A stretch of 64,000 bases of DNA. Origin: an uncultured Ilumatobacter sp. GTDB taxonomy: Bacteria > Actinomycetota > Acidimicrobiia > Acidimicrobiales > Ilumatobacteraceae. The stretch lies in assembly GCA_905182555.1 (NCBI GenBank), contig CAJJBX010000009.1, positions 124,001 to 188,000 of the forward strand, written 5' to 3'. Of this stretch, positions 27,141 to 36,040 are shown piece after piece. Within the stretch, counting starts at the first letter, position 1. Every line of letters begins with the position of its first letter. Below the pieces are notes generated by a model, which saw nothing but the letters and a program-made list of their open reading frames with translations, had not been told where the DNA came from and did no database searches. Position numbers and translations under genes: made by a program.

Positions 27141-28353
27141 GTGAATAGCCCCATGACCCGAACTTCGGCACGTCTTGCCGCCATTGCTCCCTCGGCCACA
27201 TTGGCTGTCGATTCGAAGGCCAAGGCCATGAAGGCCGCTGGCGAAAATGTCATCGGCTTCGGTGCCGGTGAACCAGACTTCCCGACGCCGCAGCACATCG
27301 TTGATGCCGCAATCGCGGCGTGTGCCGATCCAAAGAATCACAAGTACAGCCCGGCTGGCGGCCTTCTTGAGCTGAAGCAGGCAATCTGCGACAAGACGCT
27401 TCGTGACTCTGGCTTCGCTGCCGAGCCCGCCAACGTGCTCGTCACCTGTGGCGGCAAGCACGCCGTGTACACGGCATTCGCCGCCCTGTGTGACCCTGGC
27501 GATGAAGTTCTCTGCCCCGCCCCGTACTGGACCACGTACCCCGAGGCGATCACGCTCGCCGGTGGCGTTCCTGTCATTATCGACACTGATGCCAAGTCCG
27601 GCTTCCAGGTCACCATCGACCAGCTCGATGCCGCGAAGACCGATAAGACCAAAGTGCTGCTCTTCGTTAGCCCTGACAACCCGTCCGGTGCGGTGTATCC
27701 GGCCGAGGCGGTCAAGGCGATTGGCGACTGGGCCGTGGCCAACGGCGTCTGGGTCATTACCGACGAGATCTACGAGCACTTGACCTACGGCGCTCACGAG
27801 TTCTCATCGATGCCGGTGCTTTGCCCGGATATTGCTGAGCAGTGCATCATTGTCAACGGCGTTGCCAAAACTTATGCAATGACCGGCTGGCGTGTCGGCT
27901 ACATGGCTGCACCTGCAGATTTTGTCGAAAAACTAACTGAGCCGCGCCACACTCTTTCAATCAATACCTGCACCGTCTCACAATTTGCAGCACTTGCAGC
28001 GTTGACCGGCCCACAACAAGAGATAGAAGCACGAGGCCTTCGCTCGCCGTGGCGTGACCATGCACCGCATGCTCAACGCGATCGACGGTGTTACCTGCCT
28101 CGAGCCGCAGGGAGCGTTCTACTGCTACCCAGACATGTCCGGTCTGCTTGGCCGGGAAATCCGCTCAGTCGATGGCACGATTAAGGTCGCCAACACGACG
28201 ATCGAGCTTGCCGACATTGTCCTCCAAAACGCGAAGGTGGCTTTCGTTCCTGGTGAGGCATTCGGCCTGCCCGGCTACGGCCGTTTCAGCTTCGCCCTCG
28301 GTGATGAAGACCTCGCCGAAGGTATCCAGCGCATCGCTGACCTGGTGGGCTGA
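27141..28353 (+). CDS. Class I/II aminotransferase (aspartate aminotransferase-like), one frameshift
   Basis: PLP fold-type I aminotransferase: [46 protein letters not shown], the PLP lysine in [20 protein letters not shown], and in the second frame [20 protein letters not shown] and [17 protein letters not shown]. The frame changes once near 28030, between GPQQEIEA and [14 protein letters not shown], where the family has an uninterrupted helix; one or two bases are probably lost. GTG 27141 follows a TAGAAT-like box so closely that a leaderless start is possible; ATG 27153 is the alternative. It is divergent from the GrdB-like gene. The amino acid substrate cannot be fixed. Confidence 0.87.
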
Positions 28354-28506
28354 CGCAGCTGTTGGCGCGCAGGTCGCCAATGTGGCGTCCTGAGACGAGA
28401 GCACGCAATGACCACAGACCTGCATGGTGCCTCTGTGCTTCTTGAAAACGGCGGCCAAACGCTGGTTGCGACTGAGGGTCGCTCACCAGGCCCAGCCGCA
28501 ACGAAT

Positions 28507-28809
28507 TCACTGGCTGGCGAGATACCCGCTAATGACCGCTCGCGCTCCCGAGTCGTCGAGCACTGGGGTGATGTTCATTATGTTGCAGCCACCGGCCCAC
28601 ATGAGGAGGAAGCCGTGCACTGCTTCCGCCGACTCTGCTTCAACGATTGCGACCCCACGCCCGTTAGCGATGTCATGCCACCGGCCGATCTGTTTGAAGC
28701 CGTGCGCCTGCTCTACGGCAGCATCATCATCTGCGGTCATTCCGCTGAAGGCTCCGAACGTTTCCATTTTCTGCTCGTGGTTTATTTTGAATTCGATCAT
28801 GAACAACAT
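28507..28809 (-). CDS. DUF3303 domain protein
   Basis: A 100-residue single-domain protein starting MLFMIEFKINHEQKMETFGAF, with GRWHDIANGRGVAIVEAESAEAVHGFLLMWAGGCNIMNITPVLDD. This alpha-beta ferredoxin-like pattern matches DUF3303, small dimeric proteins of unknown role related to Dabb-like barrels. It is convergent with the aminotransferase. Confidence 0.75.
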   Translation of the reverse strand: MLFMIEFKINHEQKMETFGAFSGMTADDDAAVEQAHGFKQIGRWHDIANGRGVAIVEAESAEAVHGFLLMWAGGCNIMNITPVLDDSGARAVISGYLASQ

Positions 28810-29012
28810 GACGCTCTCCTAGTGTTTGGCCAGGGTCCACTGTCTGCGCCCCTGATCTCCTTATGAAACTAAATCCTGGCACAGTTTGCTCCGGGTGTGC
28901 ATCGACGTAGCGTTTTCGGCGTTTGTCCTGAGAGGACAGATTCGTGGCGGGGTGGACCCCAAGCGTGAGATTCGCGTGCTCGAGTAGGTGATCCCAGATG
29001 CATCTCAGGGGC

Positions 29013-29927
29013 TCAGTCGATGGGGTCGACGTCGACGTACTTGCGGCTGAGGATGTCGACAGCAACTACGGCGATGATCCCGACGGCGGCCAGAACGATC
29101 GGTAGGACGACGTTGTCAGATGGCGCTGACAGCGTGGTTGTGTTGGTGCCGTCGGGCCAGGGCCAGAGCACACGCATTGAGCCGAGCATCAGGCCGACCA
29201 TTGCCGCAATCACCCAGGTTCGGTAGTGCTCAAGGAGCCAGCTGAGCAGCGTGGAAAAGAGTGCGAGGCCGAGGACGGCACCGACGATAAAGGCGCCGAG
29301 CGAGACGAAGTCACGATCGTTCACCGCCCCGAGCACTTCGGTGTACATGCCCATCATGACCAGCAGGAACGAGCCGGATATACCCGGCAGAATCATGGCG
29401 CAAATGGCGATTGCGCCGACCAACAGGAAGATCAGTGGCGACTTGGTGACGACCTCGGCGGCGTTGTCGTCGACCACCGTGTCTGACTTGAGGCCAAGGA
29501 GCAGGAAGAGGCTAATCCCGACGCCGACGATGATGCCGATTGCCGTTGTATCGACTCGGTCGAGCATGCGGTAGGCAACGTAGATTGTGCCGAGCACGAG
29601 CCCGAAGAAGAGGCCCGACATGGTGACCGGTTCGTCGTCGAGGAGGCGTTCGAGCACTGATGACAGTGCCGCGACGGCGACGAGAATTCCGGTGAGCAGC
29701 GACACGAGCCAGATCCACTCGATCTTGCCGAGTGTGGCCTTGAGTGCGGCGATGTCGCCGGTCAGAAGCTCTTTCAGCCCGCGAGCACCGATCCGAATGT
29801 TGTTAATCAGTCGGCCATAAATGCCAAGGACCAGCGCGACCGTGCCACCGGAGACCCCAGGCACGATGTCGGCGGCGCCCATGGCGAAGCCACGAACGAG
29901 TTGAGCTGCGGGGGCCGGAATGTTCAC
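29013..29927 (-). CDS. DUF368 membrane protein, polyprenyl-phosphate translocase family
   Basis: Integral membrane protein of 304 residues with about eight hydrophobic segments. The family signatures are at the N terminus, VRGFAMGAADIVPGVSGGTVALVLGIYGRLI, and in the middle, AICAMILPGISGSFLLVMMGMYTEVLGAV, an inverted repeat of the same PG(V/I)SG motif. DUF368 (PopT) proteins are reported to return undecaprenyl phosphate across the membrane for wall synthesis. The GTG start lies 44 bases after cobS on the same strand, so it may be the last gene of the cob operon; cobS likewise handles membrane-bound substrates, but a functional link is not shown. Confidence 0.88.
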   Translation of the reverse strand: MNIPAPAAQLVRGFAMGAADIVPGVSGGTVALVLGIYGRLINNIRIGARGLKELLTGDIAALKATLGKIEWIWLVSLLTGILVAVAALSSVLERLLDDEPVTMSGLFFGLVLGTIYVAYRMLDRVDTTAIGIIVGVGISLFLLLGLKSDTVVDDNAAEVVTKSPLIFLLVGAIAICAMILPGISGSFLLVMMGMYTEVLGAVNDRDFVSLGAFIVGAVLGLALFSTLLSWLLEHYRTWVIAAMVGLMLGSMRVLWPWPDGTNTTTLSAPSDNVVLPIVLAAVGIIAVVAVDILSRKYVDVDPID

Positions 29928-29932
29928 GCAGG

Positions 29933-29960
29933 GAGACTATGGGATCGAGCTCATAGTCTC
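29933..29960 (-). other. Hairpin between cobS and the DUF368 gene
   Basis: GAGACTATG and CATAGTCTC form a perfect 9-bp stem with a 10-base loop in the 44 bases between cobS and the DUF368 start. No T-tract follows on either strand. It could be a weak terminator, an RNA processing site or a protein site. Confidence 0.45.
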
Positions 29961-29971
29961 ACCAAAGCAAG

Positions 29972-30733
29972 TCACCACCAAAGGGGATGACGCGATGCGA
30001 GCCCGGTCGCCACGACGAGGATCGCGCATTCGGCGACCTGCTCGACGGCGCCCAGAATGTCGCCGGATACACCACCGAACGCGCGGCGCGCCACAGCAGC
30101 GACCATGACAGCACTGATCAGCGCAGCGACGGCGAATGGTCCGACCCACCAACCCGTTGCCAGCGCCGTAATCGCGAGCGCTCCGGCCACCCCGGTCACG
30201 GTACGGGAGCGGGTGAGCGACCGGGCGTAGTCGGCACCGAGGCCATCGGTCGATACCGGCGGAGCCAAGCCCATAACACCAACAGCAGCTCCGCGGCCGA
30301 GTGTGTGTGCAGCGACCAGCGCCGCGAACGCTGCGGCTGGGGCCAAAGCTGCGATGCACGCGATGCGTAACACGATGGTTCCGCACATTGCAGCGACCCC
30401 GTAGCTGCCGTGTCGCGAGTCTTTGAGAATCTCGCGGCGACGCTCGGGCGTCCATCCGCCCATCGCATCAGCGGTGTCAGCGAGACCGTCTTCGTGGAAT
30501 GCGCCGGTGACGACGATGCCGAATAGAACGGCGACTGTTGCCGCCACGCCGGGTGTGGTCAGCTCCATGAGCCCCGCTGCAACTCCACCGATAGCGGCGC
30601 CGATTAATGCGCCGACGACGGGGAACCAGGGGACCGCCTTCGCAACATTCGGTGCGGCGCGCAGCCGAATCGGGATACGGGTTAAGAGCTGAGCGGCGCT
30701 CAGCGCACCCCACGGAGGGAGCCCGTTGCTCAC
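29972..30733 (-). CDS. cobS: Adenosylcobinamide-GDP ribazoletransferase (cobalamin synthase)
   Basis: Membrane enzyme that joins adenosylcobinamide-GDP to alpha-ribazole (or its phosphate), the last assembly step of cobalamin. The product (253 residues) has the conserved acidic motif GAFHEDGLADTADAMGGWTPERRREILKD and several hydrophobic segments (AAIGGVAAGLMEL, AAFAALVAAHTLG, GPFAVAALISAVMVAAVA). It starts with GTG overlapping the cobT stop (GTGA). Order on this strand is cobO, cobU, cobT, cobS. Confidence 0.94.
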   Translation of the reverse strand: MSNGLPPWGALSAAQLLTRIPIRLRAAPNVAKAVPWFPVVGALIGAAIGGVAAGLMELTTPGVAATVAVLFGIVVTGAFHEDGLADTADAMGGWTPERRREILKDSRHGSYGVAAMCGTIVLRIACIAALAPAAAFAALVAAHTLGRGAAVGVMGLAPPVSTDGLGADYARSLTRSRTVTGVAGALAITALATGWWVGPFAVAALISAVMVAAVARRAFGGVSGDILGAVEQVAECAILVVATGLASRHPLWW

Positions 30734-31716
30734 GCGAAGAACTCGGCGAAGGTCGGCACCTCGCTAATGCCGGCGCATGCCATCCGAATCAGCGGAACAG
30801 CCGCCATTGCGCCGGACCCTTCACCAAGCCGCATGTTGAGATCGAGCAACGGCCGCTTACCAAGGTGGTCAAGCAACTTGCGGTGGCCAGGCTCGGCGGA
30901 ACAATGGCCCACGATGCAATGGTCGAGCGAGCCGGTGTCAATCATCGCGAGCGGAAGGACCGATGCAGAAGTGACGTAGCCGTCGAGCACCACCGGGATC
31001 GACCGATGGCGCGCGGCGATGGTCGCAGCAGCGATTGCTGCGAGTTCGGCTCCTCCGACCTCACGCAAAATTTCGATCGGGTCGGTGATCCCGGCGATTC
31101 GGCGTTGCGCAGCCTGCACAGCATCGACCTTGCGGGCGAATCCTTCGTCGTCGACACCTGTGCCGCGGCCAACCCAGGACGCAGCGTCGCCACCTACGAG
31201 CGACGCAGCGATTGCGGCAGACGGCGTCGTGTTGCCGATGCCCATCTCGCCGAGTACCAGCAGGTCGCAGTCGAGCGCATCGACGGCGTCGAATGCCTGT
31301 TGGACCACTGCATCGAATCGTTCGGGCGTCATTGCTGCTTCGACCCGAATGTCGCCGGTGGGCCGCCCGACGCCGACGTCGACAGAGCGCAGCTCGGCGC
31401 CAGCAGCCCGAGCGAATGCGCTGATTGTTGCTTGGCCTGCCTCGAACGCGGCGAGCATCCCGGCGGTGACTTCGGGCGGATAGGCGCTGATGCCGGCGGC
31501 GGCCACGCCATGATCCGCCGCGAAAATCACCCCGACTGGGCGCTCGATGGCAGGTCGACCGGTGCGCTGCCAGCCGGCGACCCAGGCGGCGGTCTCGTCG
31601 AGCCACGCAAGAGCGCCGCCCGGGCGCAAAATTTGTGCAGCCCGCTCGGTAACGGCTTGGTGGGCCGCGCTGTCGCGCAGCGGCAGGCCGGCGAGGCGGC
31701 GGTGCAGCAGGGTCAT
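30730..31716 (-). CDS. cobT: Nicotinate-nucleotide-dimethylbenzimidazole phosphoribosyltransferase
   Basis: CobT activates dimethylbenzimidazole as alpha-ribazole phosphate for the lower ligand of B12. Motifs include VIFAADHGVAAAGISAYPPEVT, LVLGEMGIGNTTPSAAIAASL, GRGTGVDDEGFARKVDAV, VVLDGYVTSASVLPL and the C-terminal LDLNMRLGEGSGAMAAVPLIRMA. The ORF track starts at 31959 but the conserved protein starts at MTLLHRRL (ATG 31716), 328 residues. The large plus-strand ORF 30607-31842 is only its antisense shadow. It overlaps cobS. Confidence 0.95.
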   Translation of the reverse strand: MTLLHRRLAGLPLRDSAAHQAVTERAAQILRPGGALAWLDETAAWVAGWQRTGRPAIERPVGVIFAADHGVAAAGISAYPPEVTAGMLAAFEAGQATISAFARAAGAELRSVDVGVGRPTGDIRVEAAMTPERFDAVVQQAFDAVDALDCDLLVLGEMGIGNTTPSAAIAASLVGGDAASWVGRGTGVDDEGFARKVDAVQAAQRRIAGITDPIEILREVGGAELAAIAAATIAARHRSIPVVLDGYVTSASVLPLAMIDTGSLDHCIVGHCSAEPGHRKLLDHLGKRPLLDLNMRLGEGSGAMAAVPLIRMACAGISEVPTFAEFFA

Positions 31717-31738
31717 GGCGTGGAGTCTGCCGGATGGG

Positions 31739-32290
31739 TCATTGGAAATCGTCGAGAAGCGTCCATGGATCTTCGAGCTTGGTCGCACGGCCGGCGACGA
31801 GGTGCAGGACCGTGTCAGCGGCGGCGGCCCACTCCTGGTTGACGAAACCATGTGCGTCTCGATAGCGACGAGCGAGGGCGTTTTCGGGCACGATTCCGAG
31901 CCCCACCTCGTTGGTGATGACCACGACAGGATCACTGCGCAACCCCACATTGGCGGCATCGGTTGTCGCCTGATTGCGGATGTACTGATCGCTCCTTCCG
32001 TCCCACATGAGGTTTGAGGTCCACAGGGTCAGGCAATCAATGATGATGAGGCCCTCAGGCACAGCGTCCACCGCAGTTGACAGATTGAGCTGCTCTTGGA
32101 TCGTTTGCCAATCGGCGGGACGTTCATTGATGTGACGTTCGATGCGCTGACGCATGTCGTCGTCGCTTGCCGGTGCGGTGGCGATGAAGGAAACCGGACC
32201 GGAACAGTCAGCTTGGTAGCGACGCCCGATATCGACAGCAAGCGAGCTCTTACCGCTGCGAGCGCCGCCGATGAGAACGGTGAGTGACAT
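31739..32290 (-). CDS. cobU: Adenosylcobinamide kinase / guanylyltransferase
   Basis: CobU phosphorylates adenosylcobinamide and transfers GMP, preparing it for CobS. The P-loop GGARSGKSSLAVDIGRR opens the protein; then FIATAPASDDDMRQRIERH with the guanylylated-histidine region, IIDCLTLWTSNLM and VVVITNEVGLGIVPENALARRYRD. ATG 32290 gives 183 residues, normal; the longer ORF in the track is upstream read-through. Gaps to cobO and cobT are about 20 bases, consistent with one operon. Confidence 0.95.
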   Translation of the reverse strand: MSLTVLIGGARSGKSSLAVDIGRRYQADCSGPVSFIATAPASDDDMRQRIERHINERPADWQTIQEQLNLSTAVDAVPEGLIIIDCLTLWTSNLMWDGRSDQYIRNQATTDAANVGLRSDPVVVITNEVGLGIVPENALARRYRDAHGFVNQEWAAAADTVLHLVAGRATKLEDPWTLLDDFQ

Positions 32291-32310
32291 GTGGTACCTG
32301 CTGCGGTCCG

Positions 32311-32916
32311 CTAGAAGTCGATGCCGCGCATGGCACGAATGCCTTTGGTGTAAGCGTGCTTGATTTCGGTCATATCGGTCACTGTGTCTGCGAGCTCGAT
32401 CAGTTCGGGAGCGGCGTCGCGGCCAGTCACGATGACGTTGACGTGGCGTGGCCGGTCGGCGATTGGGCCGACGATGTCGGCGATCGGCAGCCAGCCGAAC
32501 GACGCAAGATAGGTCAGCTCGTCGAAGATCACCAGCTGGTGTTCGCCAGCCTCCATCAGCTCGATGGCCTTTGCCCACCCTTGGGCGGCGTGCGCCTTGT
32601 CATTTGTCAGGTCATTGGAATCCCAGGTGAATCCATCGCCGAACGAAAACCAGTCGACGCCGAGCTTGCGGCCCATCTTCTCTTCGCCGACATTCCAGTT
32701 GCCCGACTTAATGAATTGCACGACAGCGACGTTCCAGTCGCGTGCAAGTGCACGGATCATCATGCCGAACGCTGACGATGACTTGCCCTTGCCGTTCCCC
32801 GTGTTGACAATGACCAGCGAGTCCGCGCGCCGTAGTCCGTCAGGGCGTGGATCATCGGTCGGAGCAGTGTCAGGTGCGGTGACCGCGGTCTCGTCGTTTA
32901 AAATTTCACTGGTCAT
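32311..32916 (-). CDS. cobO: Cob(I)yrinic acid a,c-diamide adenosyltransferase
   Basis: CobO/BtuR-type corrinoid adenosyltransferase, which adds the 5'-deoxyadenosyl ligand to cob(I)alamin-type corrinoids using ATP. The P-loop IVNTGNGKGKSSSAFGMMIRAL, the VVQFIKSGNWNVGEEK strand, and LVIFDELTYLASFGWLP are diagnostic. 201 residues, starting at ATG 32916 with an acidic, Pro-rich leader (ETAVTAPDTAPTDDPRPDG). It is the first gene of the minus-strand cob operon and is divergent from the riboswitch-controlled btu genes, 38 bases from the riboswitch start. Confidence 0.95.
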   Translation of the reverse strand: MTSEILNDETAVTAPDTAPTDDPRPDGLRRADSLVIVNTGNGKGKSSSAFGMMIRALARDWNVAVVQFIKSGNWNVGEEKMGRKLGVDWFSFGDGFTWDSNDLTNDKAHAAQGWAKAIELMEAGEHQLVIFDELTYLASFGWLPIADIVGPIADRPRHVNVIVTGRDAAPELIELADTVTDMTEIKHAYTKGIRAMRGIDF

Positions 32917-32954
32917 TAAGTGCGAAAGGTTACGGAGCCCCGCACTAAGATGTC

Positions 32955-33110
32955 CACTTCACGTCAAAGTGAAACGTCGTACAACGCAGCGAAGTCTGGT
33001 GAGATTCCAGCACTGTCCCGCAACGGTGGTCTCGAAGTAATTCGAGCGAGTCCGGTCGCCTGCTCGTACAACGCGAAATCAATCCCTCGAGGCAAGGGAA
33101 GGTTCGCATC
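32955..33110 (+). promoter_or_regulatory. Cobalamin riboswitch
   Basis: The conserved core GATTCCAGCACTGTCCCGCA followed by ACGGT (33003-33027) and GAGTCCGGTCGCCTGC (33048-33063) are the hallmark segments of the B12 riboswitch, with flanking arms that include a repeated CGTACAACGC. It lies between divergent cobO and btuF and points towards btuF-btuC-btuD-cobQ, which it should repress when cobalamin is plentiful. The outer limits are approximate. Confidence 0.9.
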
Positions 33111-33180
33111 TGGTGGTTTTCTGCCGGATGAGCCCAGCTTGTCCTCCATCACACCCCTCGTTATCGAGGCAGGAGGAACA

Positions 33181-34160
33181 ATGCGTTCAACAGAACGGTC
33201 CACCCGCAAGAAACTCATCGGTGCCGTAGTGGCACTCGCCTTCGTTGCAGCCGCATGCGGCAGCGACGCAGCCGACAACACGAGCGCAGACGCTCCGACC
33301 GGAACGGAGGCACCCGCTCCGACCGGAACGGAGGCACCCGTCGAGGCAGAGCCGGCCAGCACCGAGGCCCCGGCTGACACAACCCCCGCAGAAGTCGAGG
33401 AGCCCGGCGTTCCAGAGCGAATCATTTCGCTCAGCCCGACGCATACCGAGATCATGTTCGCGATCGGTGCGGGCGAACTACTCGTTGCTGTCGACGACTT
33501 ATCGCTTTGCGGCGCAGAACCTAGCTGGGAGGTCTTTGGGCGAGTCGACCGGGCCTCTGCCGGGTGTAGGGGTCGTGTCTCGAGACGGCTTGCTGACCCC
33601 CCCTGCCGTCTCGGCGACCAGCTCGCAGAGCATGCACCTCGACTGGTCGGCCATGGCGCCGCTGGGCTGCAGCAGTTTGCTCACGTGGCAAGTGCTGCAC
33701 CGTCGAAACGGCGCTGCTGGCGACGCTTGACATGCAGACCCGTCTCGCCGCAGCGATCGCTGCAGCACCGCAGGCCGAAGCTTCGTTGAGCATTTACCAC
33801 GAGCTCGATCCGACGTTCTACAGCTCGGACTCGACGACGTTCATCGGTGAGATCTACACATTGCTCGGACTCCAGAACATCGCCGACCAGGCTGAGGGTG
33901 ACAACTTCGGATACCCGCAGCTGAATGCTGAGTTCATCGTTTCTGCCAACCCGGACCTGATCTTCCTTTCTGACACCAAGTGCTGTGACCAGACCATCGA
34001 AACAATTGGCGCCCGCGATGGCTGGGACGTCATCGCTGCGGTCCAGAACGGCAACGTCATTGAGATGGATGATGACGTTGCGTCACGTTGGGGCCCGCGT
34101 GTCGTTGACTACGTGGAAGCAGTTTCGGCAGCGATTCAAGCCGCTGCGATTCCGGCGTAG
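33181..34160 (+). CDS. btuF: Corrinoid ABC transporter substrate-binding protein, scrambled middle
   Basis: Lipoprotein that would capture cobalamin outside the cell. The N terminus has a lipobox signal peptide (LIGAVVALAFVAAACGS), a linker with repeated GTEAP, and PERIISLSPTHTEIMFAIGAGELLVAVDD, the start of the BtuF fold. The C-terminal half, from ALLATLDMQTRLAAAIAAA to VDYVEAVSAAIQAA, includes YHELDPTFYSSDSTTFIGEIYTLLGL and is intact in another frame. Between about 33500 and 33710 no frame gives the expected EPDLVV-type sequence, so the middle is scrambled or has several indels. It starts the riboswitch-led btuF-btuC-btuD-cobQ operon. Confidence 0.8.
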
Positions 34161-34170
34161 TTTCTTTCTG

Positions 34171-35240
34171 ATGTCTTCTCTCGCAACGAGCTCCGAACAG
34201 GCAGTGCCTGCGCGGGGCCCGTTGCGAGATGGAGTCTGGTTCATGGGTGCCGCCACGGTGCTGCTTGCGGCGATCGTGTTCGGCTCTTCGATCGGGCCGG
34301 CCGGGCCCGATTGGTGGCGTGTGCCGCTCGAGCTCCTCAACCGTCTGCCGCTAATCGACTTCGATTCAGGTGTGTCTGACGGTGAATGGGCAATTGTCTG
34401 GAAGATCCGGATGCCGCGCGTCGTCCTCGGTGGGCTTGTCGGCGGCATGTTGTCGATCGCTGGAGCCGCCTATCAGGGCGTGTTCCGCAACCCACTCGTT
34501 GATCCCTACCTCCTTGGTGCAGCAGCCGGAGCCGGCCTCGGGGCGACCATTGGCCTGACGATCGGTCGCAGCGCCACCTCCGGCTGGCCAGTCGATCCTG
34601 TCCCTGCAATCGCATTCGTCTTCGCTGTCACAACAGTGATGGTCACGTACGCAGTCGGTGCGGCGTTCGGTGGTTCGCGCACCGGTGTCACGCTCGTCTT
34701 GGCCGGTGTCGCAGTGGTGTCGTTCACGTCTGCAATTCAGGCGTTCATCTTGCAGCGCAATCTTGACGTAATTCGCGAGGTGACGCGCTGGCTGCTCGGC
34801 AGCCTCACTCGATTAGTGAGAGACGTTCGGCTCGTCTTGCCATGCTCTCCCTTGATCTGTTTTTGATCATGCATCGTCGACACCTCGATGTGTTTCGTGT
34901 CGGCGACGAAGAAGCCGCAACGTTGGGTGTTTCGGTTCCCCGAACCCGGCTGGTCATCGTGGTTGCCGCAACACTTGGAACTGCTGCGGTGGTGTCAGTG
35001 AGCGGGCTGATTGGCTTCGTTGGCCTGGTCGTGCCACACGTGATTCGACTCATCGCCGGAGCAGGGCACCGGCGACTCTTGCCGCTCTCGATGATGGGAG
35101 GGGCCGCATTCATGATCCTTGCCGATGTTCCCGGGCGAATGCTGACACGGCCAGCAGAGACCCCGATTGGGATTGTCACGGCGTTCGTCGGGGCCCCGTT
35201 CTTTCTGTATCTCCTCCGCACGAGGCGCGTCGGAGCATGA
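34171..35240 (+). CDS. btuC: Corrinoid ABC transporter permease (FecCD family), frameshift
   Basis: Membrane subunit for B12 import. First frame: WAIVWKIRMPRVVLGGLVGGMLSIAGAAYQGVFRNPLVDPYLLG, then VTLVLAGVAVVSFTSAIQAFILQ and VTRWLLGSLT. The frame changes between about 34810 and 34845, and the rest continues as LFLIMHRRHLDVFRVGDEEAATLGV (the coupling region to the ATPase), SGLIGFVGLVVPHVIRLIAG and PIGIVTAFVGAPFFLYLLR. Together about 355 residues with ten spans as usual. ATG 34171 lies ten bases after btuF and the stop overlaps btuD (ATGA). The break spoils a conserved junction, so an indel error is likely. Confidence 0.87.
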
Positions 35241-36040
35241 GCACTCTGACGCTGGAGGACGTTGTAGTTCGCTACAACAAGCGTGGTGTGTCGGCGTTGG
35301 CTGGCTATTCCGATGTGATTTTGCCTGGCGAGTGGCTCGGCCTTATTGGGCCGAACGGTGCCGGCAAGTCGTCGTTACTGAAGGCGATTGCCGGACTGGT
35401 TCGTTCTGATGGTTGTCTCGCTGTCGATGGCGTTGTACTTGGCGACCTCAACGACCGGTCTCGAGCAGCGCTTGTTGCTTATGTTGCGCAGGATCCGTTG
35501 ATTCCCAACGACATGACCACACGTGAATACGTGCTGCTCGGTCGGACGCCCTACATTGGCTACTTCGGCTCACCGACCAGAGCCGATCACCGAGTCGTTG
35601 ACGATGTACTCGAACGGCTTCGCCTCGGTGGGTTCGCCAACCGCTTACTTGGTGAACTGAGCGGGGGAGAGCGCCAACGCATCGTTCTTGCTCGGGCGCT
35701 GGCTCAGCAGGCGCCGATCTTGCTGCTTGATGAGCCGACGTCAGCTCTCGACATCGGTCACCAGCAGCAGGCGCTCGAACTGGTGGCCGAACTCCGTCGA
35801 ACCGAGGAAATCACCGTGATCAGTGCGTTGCATGATTTGACGCTTGCGGGGACCTACACCGACCGCTTGGTGATGCTTCACCACGGTGATGTTGTTGCAT
35901 CTGGTGATGCTGCTGATGTGCTTACGGCAGACCGTCTCGGTCAGATCTACAACGTGTGTGTCACGGTTGAAGTGGACGTTGATGAGTTGGGCAACCGTCA
36001 GGTGGTCGTTGTCCCGCGCCGTGGCTTCCCCGCGCCATGA
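35237..36040 (+). CDS. btuD: Corrinoid ABC transporter ATP-binding protein
   Basis: Cytoplasmic ATPase of the B12 importer. Walker A LIGPNGAGKSSLLKAIAGL, Q-loop YVAQDPLIPNDMTTREYVLLGRTPY, signature LSGGERQRIVLARAL, Walker B ILLLDEPTSALD and the switch histidine in SALHDLTLAG are all present. At 267 residues it is typical of FecE/BtuD/HmuV proteins; context with btuF, btuC and the riboswitch argues for corrinoids rather than iron chelates. It overlaps btuC and cobQ by four bases at each end. Confidence 0.93.
   Translation: MSTLTLEDVVVRYNKRGVSALAGYSDVILPGEWLGLIGPNGAGKSSLLKAIAGLVRSDGCLAVDGVVLGDLNDRSRAALVAYVAQDPLIPNDMTTREYVLLGRTPYIGYFGSPTRADHRVVDDVLERLRLGGFANRLLGELSGGERQRIVLARALAQQAPILLLDEPTSALDIGHQQQALELVAELRRTEEITVISALHDLTLAGTYTDRLVMLHHGDVVASGDAADVLTADRLGQIYNVCVTVEVDVDELGNRQVVVVPRRGFPAP

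Noticed and set aside
30607-31842. 411-aa plus-strand ORF
   Set aside because: It is antisense to cobT, whose conserved motifs cover the same bases; composition is Arg/His-rich as in shadow frames.
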